Shown: piece after piece, positions 16,149-25,307 of the stretch
Numbering within the stretch: position 1 is the stretch's first letter
Layout of the letters: each line of letters opens with the position of its first letter
Virus record (IMG/VR): IMGVR_UViG_3300032323_000448
Span: 1 to 54,160 of that record
Length of the DNA: 54,160 nt
From: a virus
Reading direction: 5' to 3' (one strand)
The notes under the pieces: generated by a model
Told to the model about the DNA's origin: nothing
Database searches by the model: none
Seen by the model: only the letters and a program-made list of their open reading frames with translations
Made by a program: the position numbers and the translations under genes

Positions 16149-18660
16149 ACGGACCTCCTTTGGTTGCAAAAGTGAGAGCGGCTTTACCTTCATCCAAACG
16201 CAACTTGGCCGCATCTCGCTCAAGTCGCGCCGCTTCAATCTCTTTCTGGGTCTCCTGATCGCCCTCAGCAATCGCCAAGCGCAGGCGCAGGTCTTCCATC
16301 TTCAGCTCTGCATCCTGCTGCTGCTTGGCCTGAGCCAGTTGGATGTCAGCCTGATCCTTGGCCGTGCGGCGCTGGGTCTCAGCCATGCTCGTGCGCTCCA
16401 GCACCATCGCCTCCGGAGTCATCTGGGGCTGCGGCTTGTATTTCTGGATCTCTTGGATCATGTTCTGGATCAGCGGCATCACGCCCTGGAACACCTCGTT
16501 GGTGTCCATGTTCACATGCTGCGCTGCAACAGCAAACAACTTGTCCACCTTGCTCGTGATCGCGGGCTGGTCGTAGTCCTTAATCTCGTCGCCAGAGGAC
16601 TTCAGGACGTAGCCGTTCATGCGGTTGAGGTACCACATGGTCAGGTGCTGCTTGATGTGCTCCATGACGTTGGGCAGGAACGCCGGGGCCATCAGCGGGT
16701 TGGCGCCTAGGATTGGGTCTTTGGCGAAGTCCAGATGGCTTTGCAGGTGCGCGAGGTGGTCTTGCTCGATGTAGGCGAAGGCGGGCTTGCCAAGGGCCAT
16801 AGCCACGTTCTCGTTGGCTGCATCGCGCTTCTCAGGCGCCGGCACATCCTTCATCAGCTCGTTGACTTCCGGCACCTTGATCTGGGTCAGGAAGCGCTCA
16901 ATCACGGCCTTGCGGTCAAACAGGTCCGGGTTCTTGTCCATCACCGCCATCACAGCCTGAATCTGGGCCATGCGCTGGGTTTCGGAGAAGATGTTGGGGT
17001 CGGACACCGGGATCACATCGGTGTTGCGGTTGAAGTCTTCCTTGCGGATGTCCAACTCAGCAACCACCTCGCCCTTGCGCTGATCCTCGAGGTACCAGCG
17101 GTTCAGGCGGCCAAGAACCTTGAACAGGCGCCCCTGGGCGTCATGCAGGCGGGCATGGATCGCAGAGAACACCACGGCGCCCTGCTCAATCAGAGCCTGG
17201 GTCGTGCCCACCGGTGCGTTGGCGTTCACATCGGCAATCTTCTCCTGGGCGGTACTGACCACGCCGCGGGCAGACTTGTCCAGATAGCCCACCAGCTCAA
17301 ACAGAACCTGCGAGGGCGGGTTAAACGGCATCGGCATGGCGATCTTGCGGATGTCGTCCACGCCCGGAGCGCCTTCAATCTCAGCCACCTGGGTGACCTC
17401 GACCTGCTGGCTCTGGCCGCTGATCTTGGCGCCCTTGAGCTTGAGCATCGTGGCGGCGTTGTTGATGTGCGCGGAGTCCAGCAGGGCGCGGATACCGCCC
17501 GTCAAACCAGCAGCCAAGCCGCCGATCAGGTGCGGCAGGCCCACAGCGTAGGCGCCGCGCCAGGGGATGAACTTGAACTCAATGAGCCAGTCCAGCTTGG
17601 TCAGGGTCTGATCGCCCTCTTCCCAGTTGCGGTACAAGCCGATCACCTCAGACTCAAGCTCGTCGATCATGAGGATGTAGGGGGCCATCTTGCCCTTGGC
17701 GCGGTCGTCGTCCTCAATCTCCAGCCACGTATACACGTGATAGACGCGGCGCTCGCCGTCCACGTTGTCGGCCTCACGCTTGCGGCCTTCGATCTTGTCG
17801 TTGGCCTTCTCAGCCTTCGTCTCAACCGGGTCCATCGTGGCGCGGACAAAGTCGGTGTCGATGTACAGGCCCTGGGCAACCCGGCGCTTGTACTCCCACT
17901 CGGTGATGTCGTTCTGCTCAGTAACCCGCTGGGCGGTGTAGAAGTTGGCAGCGGAGAACGGCAGCAGGATGTTGTCGATGGGAACGAACTCAGCGCAGGG
18001 GCGCTTCTTTTCCTCGTCGTACCACAACTTCATGAACTGAGAGCCGCCCAAGGGGAGCTGGGTCAGCATCTGCTCCTGCTCGTCGCGGAACTCTTCGATC
18101 TGCTCGGTAAGCTGCCAGTTGATGTAGTCGCGCTTGCGCTCGGCAATCGCCAGCTTCTCTTTGTCCGTGTCGCCCACGATCTTGGTACGGGCAGGGCCAG
18201 ACGGCGGGAACAGTTCTTTGATGGCGCGGGCAGCAAAGTCCACGCAAGCCTCGGCCATGACGGGGTGAACCACCTTGGAGGCGCCGCTAAACGTCGCGCC
18301 ACCGGGGGCATCCTTGCCCATGCCGGTGCGGCGCAGGCCTTCCTCGTACTGCTTGTCCCGCAGCTCACGGGCGTTGCGGTCTTTCTCAATCAGCTCAATG
18401 TACCGAGAGGCAATCGTGTCCAGAGTAAAGTTATCAACGACGCCGTCAGCGAGGTTGCTGTAGAAGTCCTCGTCCTCAGAGGGGCCCTTGAGGTCTTCAT
18501 TGAGGCTCACCACCGCAGAGCCGTCGGGCAGCTCCTCGATGTTGGAGTCGTCCAGCTCCAGCTCAACCTCCACCGAACCATCCTCGTTCTCAACCGGCAT
18601 GCCAGGGATACCTTGAATCTCTTGGCCGTAGCCCTGCTCGATGGGAAATTGAGTAGCCAT
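16135..18660 (-). CDS. Portal protein, large podovirus type (841 aa)
   Basis: Length and order match large portals of P22-like phages. An acidic N terminus is followed by a stem/wing region with SKVVHPVMAEACVDFAARAI and KELFPPSGPARTK (about 125-165), then IPWRGAYAVGLPHLIGGLAA and RALLDSAHINNAATM (about 375-410), a typical portal segment. VGTTQALIEQG and then LGRLNRWYLEDQ lead to a long C-terminal coiled coil from about residue 740 (barrel-like). It forms the dodecameric DNA gate at one vertex. It lies upstream of the co-chaperonin and scaffold genes. Confidence 0.85.
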   Translation of the reverse strand: MATQFPIEQGYGQEIQGIPGMPVENEDGSVEVELELDDSNIEELPDGSAVVSLNEDLKGPSEDEDFYSNLADGVVDNFTLDTIASRYIELIEKDRNARELRDKQYEEGLRRTGMGKDAPGGATFSGASKVVHPVMAEACVDFAARAIKELFPPSGPARTKIVGDTDKEKLAIAERKRDYINWQLTEQIEEFRDEQEQMLTQLPLGGSQFMKLWYDEEKKRPCAEFVPIDNILLPFSAANFYTAQRVTEQNDITEWEYKRRVAQGLYIDTDFVRATMDPVETKAEKANDKIEGRKREADNVDGERRVYHVYTWLEIEDDDRAKGKMAPYILMIDELESEVIGLYRNWEEGDQTLTKLDWLIEFKFIPWRGAYAVGLPHLIGGLAAGLTGGIRALLDSAHINNAATMLKLKGAKISGQSQQVEVTQVAEIEGAPGVDDIRKIAMPMPFNPPSQVLFELVGYLDKSARGVVSTAQEKIADVNANAPVGTTQALIEQGAVVFSAIHARLHDAQGRLFKVLGRLNRWYLEDQRKGEVVAELDIRKEDFNRNTDVIPVSDPNIFSETQRMAQIQAVMAVMDKNPDLFDRKAVIERFLTQIKVPEVNELMKDVPAPEKRDAANENVAMALGKPAFAYIEQDHLAHLQSHLDFAKDPILGANPLMAPAFLPNVMEHIKQHLTMWYLNRMNGYVLKSSGDEIKDYDQPAITSKVDKLFAVAAQHVNMDTNEVFQGVMPLIQNMIQEIQKYKPQPQMTPEAMVLERTSMAETQRRTAKDQADIQLAQAKQQQDAELKMEDLRLRLAIAEGDQETQKEIEAARLERDAAKLRLDEGKAALTFATKGGPYGYQ

Positions 18661-18669
18661 ATTCAGTCC

Positions 18670-21600
18670 TTACCGCTTTTTCTTGATCGAGCCACCGCGC
18701 TTATTGCCAGTTTCCTTGCGAAGCTGCTCAATGTTCTCGGGGGTGGCGTTCATTTGAAGTGCCTTCCACTCTTCAAAGCTGGGAAGCTGTTTGGTAGGCA
18801 CGTTCTTGGTTTCTTGGATGTATCTGGCGTGTTCGGCGCTCTTCTCGGCAAACTCTTTGCTCAAGCTCCGCATTTTAGTTAAAGCCTCAACAGCAGCCTT
18901 TGACAAGCCACCAGCCGCTAGTTTAACTACGCCACCCTTCTTTTTACCAGTCAGCCGCTTCATGGCCTCTTCGTAGATCTTGATCTCGTCGATCATCTGC
19001 TGATCAATGATCTGGCGGGGGCCAACCATCTTCAGGGAGCCGAACTCCTGCGGGGCTTGGGCCGGGTTGGCGCGAACCGCGGCAAGAGTGTCCGGAAAAG
19101 ACAGCTCGTAGGGCATCGGGTACCGAGACTGGCCCATGAACTCGCCGGGGATGTCGTGGCTATAGGTGGGGTGCTCAGACAGCTTCAGGCCCTCTCTCGG
19201 CTTCATGCGGCCCAGGGAGAAGCCAGTAACGCCGGTCTCAAGGTCTCGCAGCGCTGGCTCGGTGATGGCAAAGCGGATGTCCTGGCCGCTGGGCAGATTG
19301 AACGCTTCGGTGACCTTGGGCTGCTGCATCAGGGCGTTGAAGTGCTTACGCAGCTCAGGATCGACCGAGAAATGCAGGTATGCGGCGCCGGTGTCTTCAA
19401 TGCCAGGGAAACTCGGGCGCGGGCCAGACTTGGGGCTACCGCGGCGAATCAGGTCGTTGAAGCCATCAATCTGAGCCTGGGTCATCTTGGACAGGTTGAT
19501 AGCCTGCAAGTTGGCATCAGCGAAGTGCTGGGCGTAGTTGATGGACTCCGGGCCCATCATGACGTACTTGCCCAGAACCGGAGCGCCGTACTGCTGGGCA
19601 ACCTCGGCGGCCAAGTTCTGCACTCGAGTGGCCGGACCGATACCAGAGGCCCAGAACTCAGGGCGCCCTAGGCCATACAGCGGGCCGCCGTGTTGCGGCG
19701 AGGCAGACTCCAGCCGAACGTCCCCGACGGCATGCAAAGCCCTGTCGGTGATGGTCGGATCGCCCGGAATGCCGATCACGACATTGCCCTTGAGCTTCTC
19801 AACATCCACAGTCTCAGGGGTCTTGACCTCCCCGCGGACATCCACGGGAAGTTCTTTCTCGCGCTCAAACTGCTTTCTGGTCTTGCCAGCAACAGTCACC
19901 GCGCTCTTGGGCTTCTCGCGCACGTACTCGCTCAGAACCTGCGGAGCCATGCGCTCGGCAATGGCCTCAATCTCCGGCTTGGTCTTGGCTGCGGCGCGGG
20001 GCAGGGGCTTGAGAGCCTCCTTGAGGGCCTTGGCAACGCCGCCGCCAGCCATCTGCTTATCCTCCAGCTCCAGACGCATTGTGTCGGGGTTGTCGGAGAT
20101 GTGAACGCGGCCACCATGAGCTTTGCCCTCAATGGGCAATCCAGTTACCGGATCTTTGCCGGTTTCTAGCCGATAAAGAGTGTCCTTCAGACTGTCAGCC
20201 TCATCTCGGGTCAGATAGTTTGGAACTTCAACTCCAGACTTCCGCAACTTTTCAGCTTGGGTTAAATCAAAAATCCCACTTGGCCCGACCGCCGGATAGT
20301 CAAACCCAGCGTTTCTTAAATCCCTTACATCTTCCCACTTGCCGCTGCGGACAAAGTCTTGCACATAAGGCAGGTACTCGGCGCTAGGAGCGGCGTTTTG
20401 CTTGCCTTTGATTTGGGAGATGCTTGGAACATCATCAACTTGAGAAACCTCAACCGTCACATGAGGCTGGCCTTTAGGATCAACCAAAGAATAAACCTTG
20501 GCCTCTCCACTCTTGATAGCTTCCCAGCCACCATGTCCATAACCAAGACTTCCTTGTCCCCCGGAGCCTTCAATCCAATCTGGATGGCCTTTGGGCGGCT
20601 CGTATCCACGCACGGAGTGGCCCATAGCCTCAGACTCGGCAGCAAAAGCGCCGGGGCGGTTCAGTTCAATCCACCGGTATCCTTCTGGATACTCTTTGTA
20701 GACAGGCAGGCCCTCTCGAGCGGCAGCGCTGGCAGCCTGCATCTTGTCAGCGAGCTCCTTGTCGTACTCAGCGGTGCGGCGAACAGCCTGCTCCATGCTG
20801 ACCTTGTTTAGTTGATCAGGGCGGATGCGGCCAGAGGCAAGGTCTTCCCGCAGCACATCAAGCATGTGATCAATGCGAAGCGCCGCGAGTGGGTTGTCAG
20901 GAACCCTGTTGGTCGAACTGAACGACTCCAGCGAATAAACCGGAGTCGATGGATCGACCTTGTCCATCCAAGGCTCATCCAATCCATACTGTTTGAGTTC
21001 GCCCACCGTCTGAGTTTTGATCGGATAGTCGGTCCTAGCTTCCCACTGAACGGCAGCAGGAGATTTTCCCATCGGCTCAGGCATCCCGGCCCGCTGTCTT
21101 TTCAAGTCAACAACCGACTTGACAATTGCATTTGGCGCTGCGGGGATAGTGTTTGCGGGAGAAAGATGAGTTGCCCCCTCTTCTGCCATCTTGCGTACCG
21201 GATCATCCGGCGTCCCCATCTCTTTTTTAATGTAGTTGGTTAGGTTGCGATCAACCCAGTTGTTGATGGCGACCTTTTGCTCAAGGTCAGAGATAACACG
21301 ATTGACATGAGCCGCAGACTCAGGAGTTTCCAGCTTCGCAATAACCTCTGGCGGGTACTGCTCCCGCATCTGCTTGAGCAAATCAGCCGGATCAGAATCA
21401 CCGCGAAAGCCCGCCCGCTTAAGGTAATCCTGAACAACCTTTTCAACGTCTCCAGCCTTCCAGTTGCCACCCCTGGTGGGTTTCACTACGCTCACCGCGG
21501 GTTGACCAGCAGCCATGACGAAGTCGCGACCAGCACGAGCCACGGCGCTAGGAATGGCGGTAACGGCGCGGATGGGCGCTCCAGGGCCGGTATAGAACCC

Positions 21601-22527
21601 GCCGCCGATCTGACCCAGGCCGGTAGCTGCACGCTCTAAGGCGCTCGGGTTCTCTTGGCGGAAGGGAATCCTCTTCTCCATATCTTCAGAGGTCGGCAGG
21701 CGCGTCTCCAGCCCCACCTCACCCTGACGGTACTTCCCAGGCGTTGCGGCTCCTGTGGCCTCGCCATAGGCCTGCACGCCGGGGGTGTTTGCCAGAAGGC
21801 GAGCAATCAACTCAGCATCCCCAGGCGCACCGGTGGCTCCAGCAGCAAAGCCGCGGGCAAGGCCTCGGAACATCGCCTCATCTGCGTTATCGGTGCGACC
21901 AGCCCGGCGGGGCTTCATCTGCGGGAAGACGCCGAACGCTGCACCGCCTTTGTCGAACTTGCGCTCCTCCAGCTCCATCCGCATGGTGTCAGGGTTGGAG
22001 GAGATGTAGACCTTGCCGCCTCTAGCCATCTCCACATCGCCCTTGATGGCAGACGCGGGAATCTCGAACTCGTACACCTCACCTTCGTCGGACAGGGAGC
22101 GGACTCGATAGCCCGGCTCGTAGGGTGTGCGCCGTGCTCTGCCGGTCTCTGGGTCGATGATGGGCCGGCCCAGGCCAGGGCCAAGAGTTGGGTGATCCTC
22201 GCGCATCACCTGATTGCCCGTGCGGGTGCGGAACAAGATTTCGTAGGGCGCTTTGTTTTTGGCTGCGCTGTCTTCAGTGAACACGCGCTGGCCCTTATCG
22301 TACTTGTAGTCGAACCCCTCCATCATCTTGCGCTTGAGCTCCGCCTCCATGCGGATGCGGTCTCCCAACGAGGTGTAGGAGTCCTGTAGGGTCGTCAGAT
22401 CCTTCTGAGCCACCACCGGCGCCTTCATGCCAGCAGACTCTGCGGCCTTGCTGATGGCCTCTTCAGCGCCCTTCTTGATAGGCTTCCTTGCTGCTTGGCC
22501 GACGGCCTTGATGAGTGGGTTGACCAT
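18670..22527 (-). CDS. Giant polyvalent virion/ejection protein with PcfJ-like region (1285 aa)
   Basis: A multidomain protein whose parts are separated by Gly-Gly motifs. Residues 1-165 are a helical then beta domain. MARGGKVYI lies at 167-175 and KGGAAFGVFPQMKPRR at 193-208. Residues 196-350 match the start of the 741-aa protein encoded next. Residues about 600-730 look like the C-terminal domain of PcfJ-type proteins (AMGHSVRGY; GEAKVYSLVDPKGQPHVTVE; QIKGKQNAAP). AHGGRVHI begins at 803 and repeats the 170-190 motif. Residues about 910-1230 form another large domain, and the tail ends KKKGGVVKLAAGG and KRGGSIKKKR. Proteins of this kind are thought to be packaged and ejected; its activity is unknown. 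Confidence 0.78.
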   Translation of the reverse strand: MVNPLIKAVGQAARKPIKKGAEEAISKAAESAGMKAPVVAQKDLTTLQDSYTSLGDRIRMEAELKRKMMEGFDYKYDKGQRVFTEDSAAKNKAPYEILFRTRTGNQVMREDHPTLGPGLGRPIIDPETGRARRTPYEPGYRVRSLSDEGEVYEFEIPASAIKGDVEMARGGKVYISSNPDTMRMELEERKFDKGGAAFGVFPQMKPRRAGRTDNADEAMFRGLARGFAAGATGAPGDAELIARLLANTPGVQAYGEATGAATPGKYRQGEVGLETRLPTSEDMEKRIPFRQENPSALERAATGLGQIGGGFYTGPGAPIRAVTAIPSAVARAGRDFVMAAGQPAVSVVKPTRGGNWKAGDVEKVVQDYLKRAGFRGDSDPADLLKQMREQYPPEVIAKLETPESAAHVNRVISDLEQKVAINNWVDRNLTNYIKKEMGTPDDPVRKMAEEGATHLSPANTIPAAPNAIVKSVVDLKRQRAGMPEPMGKSPAAVQWEARTDYPIKTQTVGELKQYGLDEPWMDKVDPSTPVYSLESFSSTNRVPDNPLAALRIDHMLDVLREDLASGRIRPDQLNKVSMEQAVRRTAEYDKELADKMQAASAAAREGLPVYKEYPEGYRWIELNRPGAFAAESEAMGHSVRGYEPPKGHPDWIEGSGGQGSLGYGHGGWEAIKSGEAKVYSLVDPKGQPHVTVEVSQVDDVPSISQIKGKQNAAPSAEYLPYVQDFVRSGKWEDVRDLRNAGFDYPAVGPSGIFDLTQAEKLRKSGVEVPNYLTRDEADSLKDTLYRLETGKDPVTGLPIEGKAHGGRVHISDNPDTMRLELEDKQMAGGGVAKALKEALKPLPRAAAKTKPEIEAIAERMAPQVLSEYVREKPKSAVTVAGKTRKQFEREKELPVDVRGEVKTPETVDVEKLKGNVVIGIPGDPTITDRALHAVGDVRLESASPQHGGPLYGLGRPEFWASGIGPATRVQNLAAEVAQQYGAPVLGKYVMMGPESINYAQHFADANLQAINLSKMTQAQIDGFNDLIRRGSPKSGPRPSFPGIEDTGAAYLHFSVDPELRKHFNALMQQPKVTEAFNLPSGQDIRFAITEPALRDLETGVTGFSLGRMKPREGLKLSEHPTYSHDIPGEFMGQSRYPMPYELSFPDTLAAVRANPAQAPQEFGSLKMVGPRQIIDQQMIDEIKIYEEAMKRLTGKKKGGVVKLAAGGLSKAAVEALTKMRSLSKEFAEKSAEHARYIQETKNVPTKQLPSFEEWKALQMNATPENIEQLRKETGNKRGGSIKKKR

Positions 22528-22530
22528 CAG

Positions 22531-24756
22531 TTATTCCTCACACCAGGACAGCGGGCCTTTGGCGGGGCCGCCTTTAGCGTATGGCTCAGGCAGCAAGATG
22601 GCTGGGCGGGGCGGGCCTTCACCGCTGCGGTAGGCGTTCAGGTCTCCCTCGGGGAGAACCATGTTGTCGGTCATCTCCAACTCTCTGCGGAGCGCCTCGA
22701 TGTACTCTTCTGGAGTGCTACGGGGGAAAGGCTCACGCAGCTCGGCGCGGGGCATCAGACGGACCAGACTCGTGGGTTGACCAGACGCGGCCATGGCGCG
22801 GCTGCGGTGACGCCCCTCGTGGCCCGAGATGAACGGCAAGAGAGGCAGACCTTGCTCTTGTTTGTTGATGCCCAGGAACGGCACATCATCAAACCCGCCG
22901 CGCAGTTTTTGCAAGTACTGGATGTACTCGTCCGTCGGCAGCGAGTATTTGTCAATCTCGCCAGTCCAGGGCATCAACCCCTTTTGGTGGGGGACCATCT
23001 CCAGCGCGAACCTCTCAAAGTCCGCGGGGTTCATGGTCATCATGGCCTGGGCGTTGTCACCAAGAAAGGCCTGCCGCAGGGCTTCCTCTTGATACAGCTT
23101 CTCCAAGTCCTTCACCTCATCCGCGGCACGCTGCACGCGCTTGGCGCCGTAGTCGCCTTTGGACTGACGGGCCGCTTCCTGCACGCGGGTCACAGCGCTA
23201 GGGATGACAACCGCGGGGGCCTCGACAGCAGCCTTCTGCGCTGACCGGATGGCCTTAACCAGAGCCCCGCCACCGGAGTATTCCCGCGGGGGCTTGGTGA
23301 TCAGGTCTTCCTCGGGGATGTCGTAGCTGCTGTACGGGTACTCCTGGGCACGCTGCGCTGGCGTCATGTTGCGTCGTGCTTGAGTAGCTCGGGCCTCAGC
23401 CTCGCCAGCAAGACGCTGGTAGTACTCCTGTGCTGCTGCCTGTTGAAGCTGCCTGTCAACCTCAGGACCAACCTTGTATGAGGCCAGATATTCTTTGTAG
23501 GCTTTGTCTAGACGTTCCGGCTCTGGGACTTCCCTGCCGTAGTTGAATTTGCGGAACTCTTCCACGGTCATGGGCGTGGAAACCTCTTCACGCTTGCGCT
23601 TAAGGATCTCAAACGCCCTAGGATCGCTGAAAGCCATCGTCTTGCTGCCGCCGGGGCTCATGCCCTCAATCGTCTGTACCGCGTGCTGCATCTCGTGCAA
23701 GGAGACAGAGCGAGGATCATCCAGCATCCCAGGATGGTAGACATCCATCTCCATGTAACCTCTTGAGCCAGGAGCGGAAGATTTAGGCAAGACAGACAAA
23801 GCGCCTTTGACAGACGGAGAGCCACCATAGCCTCCAGCCGTGACTTGCAGGTTCTCTAGCTCAGGGTAGGCGCGGTAAAGCTCTGGGTGCTCAATGATGG
23901 TCTCAGCTCGCACGCCTTCGCTGGGCTTGGCCTTGTACTCCTCCAGCTCCATCTTGGCCCGGTTAATGCGTTCACGCACGCCCTTCTTGGCTTCGGTCAG
24001 TTGCTTGGGGAACAAATCCTTCTGTTTGATCGGCTTAATTTTTTGCTTGAGAACGTCAATACCGGACTCAATCACCTGGGCCGCCTCCGCACGCTCAGGG
24101 TTTGTCAGAAACCGGGAGGCCTGATCGCTGATTTCCTGGCGCTGGATACCGTCAGCACCGCGGAAGGTTCCGGTCTCGCGCCAGATCTCCACAGGATCAA
24201 CGCCGGCCTTTTCCATCCGAGCCGCCGCCTCTGCCTTGGCTTGATCCCATGTCTTGGCCTTGGGGCCGATGAACATCCGCGTGGCAGGCTGGCCCGCAGC
24301 CATCACGAAGTCCCGACCGCCTTTGACCACCGCCTGCGGGATGCCGGTAATCAGCCGCGCTGGAGAGCCAGGGCCCAAGTAAAAGCCGCCAGCAAGCTGC
24401 CCCAGGCCCGTAAAGGCCTCAGAGGTCGGCCCGGTACCCTTAAACGGCAGGCGCTTTTCAATGTCTTCAGAGGTAGCAAGAACGGGCTCGTAGCCCACGC
24501 GGTTGGCCCCGAAGATCTGGCCTAGCATCGCCATGCCCTCTTCTTTCGTCTTAGGCATGACGAACTGCTCAGGGCCTTGGATGTTCAGCAGGAGCCGGGC
24601 GATGGACTCGAGGTCCCCAGGCATCCCGGCCACGCCAGCGACAAACCCGCGGGCAACATCAATCGGGATGTTCTTGGCGGCCTCCCGGTCCTGAACCGAG
24701 CGGCGGGGTTTCATTTGGGGGAAGACCCCAAAAGCCGCAGATTGATTGTCAGCCAT
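22531..24756 (-). CDS. Polyvalent virion protein with HExxH and ParB-like motifs (741 aa)
   Basis: Start at 24756 (ATG, AAGGG upstream) rather than a TTG at 24777. Residues 7-155 are homologous to residues 196-350 of the 1285-aa protein. Next comes a DPVEIWRETGTFRG motif (about 187-200), known from large polyvalent phage proteins. LHEMQHAVQTIEG at 353-365 carries the HExxH pattern of a zinc metallopeptidase and is followed by GEAEARATQARR, usual in that domain. GHEGRHRSRAM at 645-655 resembles ParB/sulfiredoxin-type motifs. The end is PYAKGGPAKG. Peptidase activity is inferred from the motif only. Confidence 0.78.
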   Translation of the reverse strand: MADNQSAAFGVFPQMKPRRSVQDREAAKNIPIDVARGFVAGVAGMPGDLESIARLLLNIQGPEQFVMPKTKEEGMAMLGQIFGANRVGYEPVLATSEDIEKRLPFKGTGPTSEAFTGLGQLAGGFYLGPGSPARLITGIPQAVVKGGRDFVMAAGQPATRMFIGPKAKTWDQAKAEAAARMEKAGVDPVEIWRETGTFRGADGIQRQEISDQASRFLTNPERAEAAQVIESGIDVLKQKIKPIKQKDLFPKQLTEAKKGVRERINRAKMELEEYKAKPSEGVRAETIIEHPELYRAYPELENLQVTAGGYGGSPSVKGALSVLPKSSAPGSRGYMEMDVYHPGMLDDPRSVSLHEMQHAVQTIEGMSPGGSKTMAFSDPRAFEILKRKREEVSTPMTVEEFRKFNYGREVPEPERLDKAYKEYLASYKVGPEVDRQLQQAAAQEYYQRLAGEAEARATQARRNMTPAQRAQEYPYSSYDIPEEDLITKPPREYSGGGALVKAIRSAQKAAVEAPAVVIPSAVTRVQEAARQSKGDYGAKRVQRAADEVKDLEKLYQEEALRQAFLGDNAQAMMTMNPADFERFALEMVPHQKGLMPWTGEIDKYSLPTDEYIQYLQKLRGGFDDVPFLGINKQEQGLPLLPFISGHEGRHRSRAMAASGQPTSLVRLMPRAELREPFPRSTPEEYIEALRRELEMTDNMVLPEGDLNAYRSGEGPPRPAILLPEPYAKGGPAKGPLSWCEE

Positions 24757-24789
24757 AGGCGAGCCCTTTGAATGCAAGGGATTATGCCC

Positions 24790-24969
24790 TTAGTGCTTTC
24801 GCTGGTCTATCCATTCTTGCAGGGCCTCCAGGAGGGCCTCGGCTTGCCAATCAGCAATGTCCCCGGGGGCCAGAACCTCGAACCGGCCTTGGCACTGACG
24901 CACGGTTACGGCTGGCGCATCTGGGGCGGCAGTCACATCCCATAGCTCAACCAGTCCGTTCATTGGCAT
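24790..24969 (-). CDS. Small hypothetical protein (59 aa)
   Basis: Start placed at the first ATG, 24969 (MPMNGLVELWDVTAAPD); a further in-frame extension would need a TTG. It has a beta pattern followed by a C-terminal helix (WQAEALLEALQEWIDQRK). A GGGGG stretch upstream could serve as a weak ribosome site. It lies 33 bases before the polyvalent gene and after a noncoding stretch. No family recognised. Confidence 0.5.
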   Translation of the reverse strand: MPMNGLVELWDVTAAPDAPAVTVRQCQGRFEVLAPGDIADWQAEALLEALQEWIDQRKH

Positions 24970-25307
24970 AGCGCCCCCATCAAAGCGAACGCAGTGCGGA
25001 TGCAATGCGAACGCATAGCGATTGAACCATCACGGCTGGGGACTGGTGGGCATTCCTGTATGGGCGGGCCAGTGGTATGTACCCGCTTGGACTTCCCTGA
25101 CTAGCCAATCCCCATGCGTAATAGTCCCCGTCTCTCCGGGGCGTCACGTCGTTCTATGGGCTACTGGCTCCAGACGTTCTCGTGCCGCAATTACTCACAA
25201 CCCACTTGGGCCAGACCCCGTGTACCGGCTGGACGGCAACCGCCTCAAGGGCGATTGGGGAATCTCAACAACAGTGTCGTCACGCTGGGGAATATAGCTC
25301 ACCAGCA
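24970..25307 (-). other. Noncoding stretch with inverted repeats
   Basis: No frame here looks coding on either strand. It holds the 12-bp palindrome ATGCGAACGCAT at 25005..25016, a 9-bp stem (GGGGATTGG with CCAGTCCCC, one G-T pair) closing a 76-base segment at 25038..25113 with an inner GCGGG/CCCGC hairpin, and a CCCCG-TCTCTC-CGGGG hairpin near 25126..25141. The 76-base segment is tRNA-sized but has no T-arm motif. It may be part of a leader RNA for the genes to its left; that is inference. Confidence 0.5.

Noticed and set aside
16735-18882. Very long open frame (715 codons) opposite the portal gene
   Set aside because: A shadow of the portal codon usage on the other strand; Leu/Val/His-rich with no recognisable protein pattern and no ribosome site.
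25038-25113. 76-base stem-closed segment of tRNA size
   Set aside because: No T-loop TTCRA motif and no cloverleaf; noted only as a hairpin in the noncoding stretch.
25022-25297. Plus-strand frame in the noncoding stretch
   Set aside because: No ribosome site, no family pattern, and direction opposite to the surrounding genes.
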